Shown here piece by piece: positions 5,929 through 8,513 of a stretch of 8,513 bases of DNA (within the stretch, counting starts at the first letter, position 1; every line of letters starts with the position of its first letter). The position numbers were made by a program, and so were the translations under genes. Source of the stretch: DAOOOW01 sp035387885 (lineage in GTDB: Bacteria; Patescibacteriota; Patescibacteriia; UBA2196); the NCBI GenBank assembly GCA_035387885.1, contig DAOOOW010000025.1:1-8513 (forward strand). Direction: 5' to 3'. Below the pieces are notes generated by a model. The model was not told the origin of the DNA. It saw only the letters and a list, made by a program, of their open reading frames with translations, and made no database searches.

Positions 5929-6801
5929 ATGAACAGCGAAACTCATGAACAATGGTATTATAAAATAATTTATTTTTTTATCGCCAACCAAATATTTATT
6001 AAAAGATTAATGGTTATGATTTTGATTTTGTTTAATATTGCTTTGTGGTGGATTGGGGGAGTAAAAATAATAAATTATCTGGCCGATAGCAAAAATTATG
6101 AACAAACCATTTTGGTGTTAAGTGCCCCAGTGGTTGATTGGCAAAAAATTCATGAGGCCACCAAGCCACAAGATATCCAAATTTTGTCAGTAGAAAAAAT
6201 AAGCTTGGGCAATAATAAATATAATTTGGTGGCTAAAATATTTAATCCTAATGCTCGCTACTCAGTGGCTTATTTAAATTATGCTTTTATGGTTGATGGT
6301 TTTGTTTTAGATTGGCAAGATAGTTTTATTAATCCAGAATCGGAAAAATATTTATTTAGCTTTTCTTATGTTTCAGAAAATTATCCTTCAGAAATATCTT
6401 TAAAATTAGGGGGTATTAGTTGGTCGTCAATTAATAATTTTAAAAAAGAAACAGCTGTACCAATGGATCAAATAGAAGTCTTGAACACAAATTTTGTACA
6501 GGATAACAATCAAAACATAGTTGACTTTGAAGTGATTAATAAAACGCATTTTAATTTTTGGCAAATTGGTTGGCAAGTTCTTTTGTTTCAGGGGGAACGT
6601 TTAGTGGGGGTTAATTATTTAACGAGTAGTGGTTTTTTAAGTGGTGAAACTAGGAAGTTAAGTGTGGCATCATTAGAAAAAATTCCGACACCTTCTAGAA
6701 TTGAAATTTTGCCAGATATTGATATTTTTGATAAAAATAATTATTTTTTTAATAATCAGCCAGCGGTTAATTTAATTAAAGGTGTTAGGATAAAAAAATA
6801 A
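5929..6801 (+). CDS. Single-pass envelope protein encoded ahead of rodA, function unknown
   Basis: This 290-aa protein has a short cytoplasmic head, one transmembrane helix (about 26-46) and a roughly 240-residue external part. The external part appears to hold two similar beta-rich units. The first (about 82-165) contains 'KYNLVAKIFNPN' and the second (about 180-262) 'NIVDFEVINKTHFNF'. Each has a strand, a 'V.N' turn and a later strand ending in Gly/Pro-Glu (NPESE, LSGE). This resembles the FxLYD/LEA-like folds of envelope proteins, but that is an impression from pattern only. The same type of protein is familiar to me from Patescibacteria as an unnamed family. It is 4 bp upstream of rodA, so the two are probably co-transcribed and translationally coupled. 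A role near the elongation machinery is therefore a reasonable guess. The start coincides with the expected transcription start (leaderless). Confidence 0.82.
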   Translation: MNSETHEQWYYKIIYFFIANQIFIKRLMVMILILFNIALWWIGGVKIINYLADSKNYEQTILVLSAPVVDWQKIHEATKPQDIQILSVEKISLGNNKYNLVAKIFNPNARYSVAYLNYAFMVDGFVLDWQDSFINPESEKYLFSFSYVSENYPSEISLKLGGISWSSINNFKKETAVPMDQIEVLNTNFVQDNNQNIVDFEVINKTHFNFWQIGWQVLLFQGERLVGVNYLTSSGFLSGETRKLSVASLEKIPTPSRIEILPDIDIFDKNNYFFNNQPAVNLIKGVRIKK

Positions 6802-6805
6802 TTTT

Positions 6806-7900
6806 ATGGCCAACAGGTTTTTAAATATTTTTAAAAATGTTGACTGGCTACTTTTGGTAGCCGTTTTTCTTTTAATTTGTTTCGGTTTGTCCACTCTGTA
6901 TAGTTTAACTTTGGGTACTGAGGGTAGTGGTTTTAATTTTTTACAAAAACAGTTTTTATTTTCTTTGCTAGGTTTTATTTTATTATTATTTTTTGTTTTT
7001 TTAGATTATCGTCTTTGGCGTTCTTGGAGTGGCTGGTTATATATTTCGTCTTTGTTATTACTAACTTTGGTTTTATTTTTTGGTAAAACTATTCAGGGTA
7101 CTACTGGTTGGTTTAGATTTTTAGGCTTTAGTTTTCAACCAGTGGAATTGGCTAAAATAGCCGTGGTTATTTTTTTAGCTAAATTTTTTTCCGAAGGCAC
7201 TTATTTAAAAAAGGAAATTTCTCTTTGGCTCAGATCTTTTTTAATTATTTTACCTGCTTGTTTATTGGTAATTTTACAACCAGATTTTGGTTCCATGATA
7301 GTTGTCTTTTGTATTTGGCTCTCTATGATTTGGCTAAGTGGGGCCAAGCGTAAATATTTTATTGGTTTGTTTTTAATCATATTGGTGGTGGCTATTATTG
7401 GTTGGCAATTTTTTTTACAGACTTATCAAAAAGAAAGAATTTTAACTTTTTTAAATCCTACTGCAGATGTTTTGGGTTCTGGTTATAATGTGCAACAATC
7501 TATAATTGCTTTGGGGTCAGGAGGTTTGACTGGCAAGGGACTGGGATTGGGTACTCAAAGTCAATTACATTTTTTACCTGTTTCGGAAGCGGATTTTATT
7601 TTTGCGGTTTTGGGCGAAGAATTGGGTTTTATAGGTACTTCTTTGATTTTTATTTTATATCTAGTTGTTTTTTATCGTTTATTTAAAATTGTGCAAAAAG
7701 TTAAAGATGATTTTGGTGCTTTTATGGTTTTGGGTTTTGCTACTTTATTTTTGGTGCAGATTATTATTAATATTGGTATGGCCGTGGGACTTCTGCCGGT
7801 GACTGGGTTGCCTTTACCTTTCGTGAGTTATGGAGGAAGTTTTTTAGTTATGAGTTTAATTGCTATGGGCATTATTCAAAGCGTTAAAATAAGGAGTTAA
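6806..7900 (+). CDS. rodA: RodA, SEDS-family peptidoglycan glycosyltransferase
   Basis: RodA polymerises lipid II into glycan strands during side-wall growth, working with a class B penicillin-binding protein and MreB at the cytoplasmic membrane. At 364 aa it has the normal length and about ten hydrophobic segments. Family signatures appear in order: QPVELAK (111-117), LQPDFGSM (157-164), RILTFLNPTADVLGSGYNVQ (211-230), ALGSGGLTGKGLGLGTQSQL (235-254), then FLPVSEADFIFAV (256-268), whose Asp263 corresponds to the essential SEDS aspartate. TGLPLPFVSYGGS (333-345) follows near the C-terminus. I call it RodA rather than FtsW by overall resemblance and because no division genes are visible; the distinction is not absolute. 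The ATG at 6806 is four bases after the preceding stop. An AGGA lies about 15 bases upstream, too far for a good site, so coupling is likely. The partner PBP2 and MreB are not in the window. Confidence 0.93.
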   Translation: MANRFLNIFKNVDWLLLVAVFLLICFGLSTLYSLTLGTEGSGFNFLQKQFLFSLLGFILLLFFVFLDYRLWRSWSGWLYISSLLLLTLVLFFGKTIQGTTGWFRFLGFSFQPVELAKIAVVIFLAKFFSEGTYLKKEISLWLRSFLIILPACLLVILQPDFGSMIVVFCIWLSMIWLSGAKRKYFIGLFLIILVVAIIGWQFFLQTYQKERILTFLNPTADVLGSGYNVQQSIIALGSGGLTGKGLGLGTQSQLHFLPVSEADFIFAVLGEELGFIGTSLIFILYLVVFYRLFKIVQKVKDDFGAFMVLGFATLFLVQIIINIGMAVGLLPVTGLPLPFVSYGGSFLVMSLIAMGIIQSVKIRS

Positions 7901-7906
7901 TTTTGT

Positions 7907-7935
7907 TTGACTTTTTCAAAAAAGTGTGCTATACT
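7907..7935 (+). promoter_or_regulatory. Strong extended -10 promoter just after rodA
   Basis: TTGACT (7907-7912) and TATACT (7930-7935) are exactly 17 bases apart. The -10 is preceded by TGC, an extended -10. Each hexamer has one mismatch to consensus. It begins 7 bases after the rodA stop, so the following 470 bases form a separate transcription unit starting near 7942. Confidence 0.72.
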
Positions 7936-7936
7936 T

Positions 7937-7964
7937 ATATCAGTTGATACATTATTACTGATAT
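7937..7964 (+). repeat. Inverted repeat overlapping the predicted start site
   Basis: ATATCAGT (7937-7944) and ACTGATAT (7957-7964) form a perfect 8-bp stem with a 12-base loop, followed by TTTTATTT. In RNA read through from rodA it could act as a weak terminator. For the promoter at 7907-7935 it spans the expected start, so there it would act as DNA (operator-like), not as a transcript hairpin. Confidence 0.45.
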
Positions 7965-7984
7965 TTTTATTTGTCCATATAAAA

Positions 7985-8040
7985 ATTCGTATTTTAAAAA
8001 TATTCGTAATAATTCGTAATTTTAATTCGTATAATTCGTA
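7985..8040. repeat. ATTCGTA repeat cluster
   Basis: ATTCGTA occurs five times (7985, 8002, 8012, 8025, 8034) within 56 bases in the same orientation, with irregular spacing of 9-17 bases. It lies in the would-be 5' leader of the post-rodA transcript. The related 9-mer TTCGTAATT is also present on the minus strand just upstream of the dnaE start (5172-5180). Confidence 0.65.
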
Positions 8041-8071
8041 TTAACTAAAAAACAAAAATAAATTTTTAACA

Positions 8072-8191
8072 ATGAACAAACATCAAACCACAGAATTGTG
8101 TTTTTTTATTAGCCCGCAAATTGCCCGCTTAATTAGGTTATTTTTTTTATTGTCAGCGGTACTTTTTATCCTGACTTTAATATTTGCTTAA
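8072..8191 (+). CDS. Possible 39-aa single-pass membrane peptide
   Basis: A short frame runs from ATG at 8072 to TAA at 8189-8191. The product has a polar head (MNKHQTTELCF), a basic turn (Pro, then two Arg at about 19 and 22) and a C-terminal hydrophobic helix (about 23-39, LFFLLSAVLFILTLIFA). The positive-inside pattern followed by an uninterrupted helix that ends at the stop is what a small membrane protein looks like. A strong promoter lies 140 bases upstream, and a terminator follows at 8375. There is no ribosome-binding site, and AT-rich DNA produces hydrophobic frames by chance, so this is tentative. I recognise no family. Confidence 0.35.
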   Translation: MNKHQTTELCFFISPQIARLIRLFFLLSAVLFILTLIFA

Positions 8192-8197
8192 AATAAA

Positions 8198-8333
8198 AAA
8201 ATACAATTAGCTGACCACATAGATTCAAGTTTTTTAACTTGAATTAAAAATAATATTTTTGGTTAGGCCTGTATTTTAATGTAAAAATAAAAAATATTTT
8301 TGGCAGAGACAAACATTATGACAAAAATATTTT
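8198..8333 (+). ncRNA. Possible structured non-coding RNA or 3' UTR
   Basis: No frame of useful size is present, but strong stems are. An outer helix AAAATACA/TGTATTTT (8198-8205/8270-8277) and CTGACC/GGTTAG (8211-8216/8261-8266, one G-U) enclose a perfect 9-bp hairpin, ATTCAAGTT/AACTTGAAT (8223-8231/8236-8244), with a TTTT loop. A second perfect 12-bp stem, AAAATATTTTTG/CAAAAATATTTT (8291-8302/8322-8333), has a 19-base loop. The block lies between a strong promoter (7907) and a terminator (8375). It does not match tmRNA, RNase P RNA or SRP RNA by the conserved motifs I would look for. Ends are approximate. In such AT-rich DNA some pairing is expected by chance, but the nested CTGACC/GGTTAG helix is less so. 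Confidence 0.4.
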
Positions 8334-8374
8334 AGATCTTTTAAACAGACAAAAATAAAAACACAAACAAAAAT

Positions 8375-8401
8375 CACGCGGATAATCTCCGGGTGTTTTT
8401 T
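8375..8401 (+). terminator. Rho-independent terminator
   Basis: CACGCGGA (8375-8382) pairs with TCCGGGTG (8388-8395) except for one G-G mismatch, with a 5-base loop, followed by six T (8396-8401). It is GC-rich against an AT-rich background, as expected of a terminator, and would end the transcript begun near 7942. Confidence 0.68.
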
Positions 8402-8413
8402 ATATTTTTTAAA

Positions 8414-8445
8414 TTGACAAATTGTTTATATAATGATAGTATAAT
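8414..8445 (+). promoter_or_regulatory. Promoter directly after the terminator
   Basis: A consensus -35, TTGACA (8414-8419), is followed 17 bases later by TAGTAT (8437-8442) or 20 bases later by a perfect TATAAT (8440-8445). Further TATAAT copies lie at 8429-8434 and 8448-8453. The exact -10 is uncertain, but a start near 8449-8452 is likely. Confidence 0.6.
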
Positions 8446-8471
8446 ATTATAATTAATGTGGCGAATTCACC

Positions 8472-8503
8472 CCCGAAATGCAATTTTATGTTCGGGTTTT
8501 TTT
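8472..8503 (+). terminator. Terminator close behind a promoter (short RNA or attenuator)
   Basis: CCCGAA (8472-8477) and TTCGGG (8491-8496) form a 6-bp stem with a 13-base loop, followed by seven T (8497-8503). It would stop a transcript from the 8414 promoter after only about 50 bases. It is either a tiny RNA gene or an attenuator in the leader of a gene beyond the window. Confidence 0.62.
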
Positions 8504-8513
8504 AATTGTTTTT

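Noticed and set aside
6806..7900. FtsW instead of RodA
   Set aside because: Both are SEDS proteins. Overall resemblance and absence of division or murein-precursor genes nearby favour RodA, though this is not absolute.
7891..7947. Short frame with AAGGAG and a TTG start right after rodA
   Set aside because: AAGGAG is part of the last rodA codons. The frame has only 14 codons and overlaps the strong promoter.
8456..8513. Frame from ATG at 8456 open to the window end
   Set aside because: It runs through the terminator stem and T-run at 8472-8503, and the product has no recognisable sequence. It cannot be judged without the next bases.
7901..8513. A tRNA, tmRNA, RNase P or SRP RNA gene
   Set aside because: No cloverleaf, CCA end, GGTTCGAATCC-type arm or conserved RNase P/SRP motifs could be found. 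The region is too AT-rich for these.

Overview
The window is AT-rich bacterial chromosome that most resembles a member of the Candidate Phyla Radiation (Patescibacteria), probably a Parcubacteria- or Falkowbacteria-like lineage. This rests on recognising protein families rather than on a search. The clues are a baseplate-J-like membrane protein with the lineage's typical 'TRFLSTDNKLFRL … PAGQ … YNIAATKFTIPGL' region, a DnaE with a QDD variant motif, a small membrane protein of a type often seen there, near-absence of Shine-Dalgarno sequences, and gaps filled with short AT-rich arrays. TGA ends the baseplate-J-like gene where the family normally ends, so the UGA=Gly code of Gracilibacteria/SR1 is unlikely.

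Left half, minus strand. Positions 1-367 hold no gene. They contain a sigma70-type promoter (132-160) driving leftward into a leader that ends at the window edge with a T-box-like sequence, so a tRNA-controlled gene probably lies just outside. A 131-bp REP/MITE-like element (175-305) sits behind that promoter, and an 8-bp-period array (328-364) sits behind the next gene. Then come the baseplate-J-like protein (368-1507), two facing 7-bp-period arrays (1520-1590), and dnaE, the replicative DNA polymerase III alpha subunit (1600-5163). Next are a promoter, palindrome and terminator zone (5164-5364) and a 119-aa membrane/coiled-coil protein (5365-5724).

The centre (5725-5928) is a divergent promoter region. 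It has an imperfect inverted repeat, a 21-bp palindrome and an extended -10 placed so that the rightward transcript would start at the ATG. Rightward genes are a 290-aa single-pass envelope protein (5929-6801) and rodA (6806-7900), four bases apart and presumably one operon for peptidoglycan synthesis during elongation.

The right end (7901-8513) has no large gene but is not empty. A strong extended -10 promoter begins 7 bases after rodA. It leads through an ATTCGTA-rich stretch, a possible 39-aa membrane peptide (8072-8191) and a region with several strong RNA-like stems (8198-8333) to a terminator (8375-8401). A second promoter (8414-8445) is followed almost at once by a second terminator (8472-8503), suggesting a very short RNA or an attenuated leader for a gene beyond the window. 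The T-box candidate and these two compact transcription units are the parts most worth following up.
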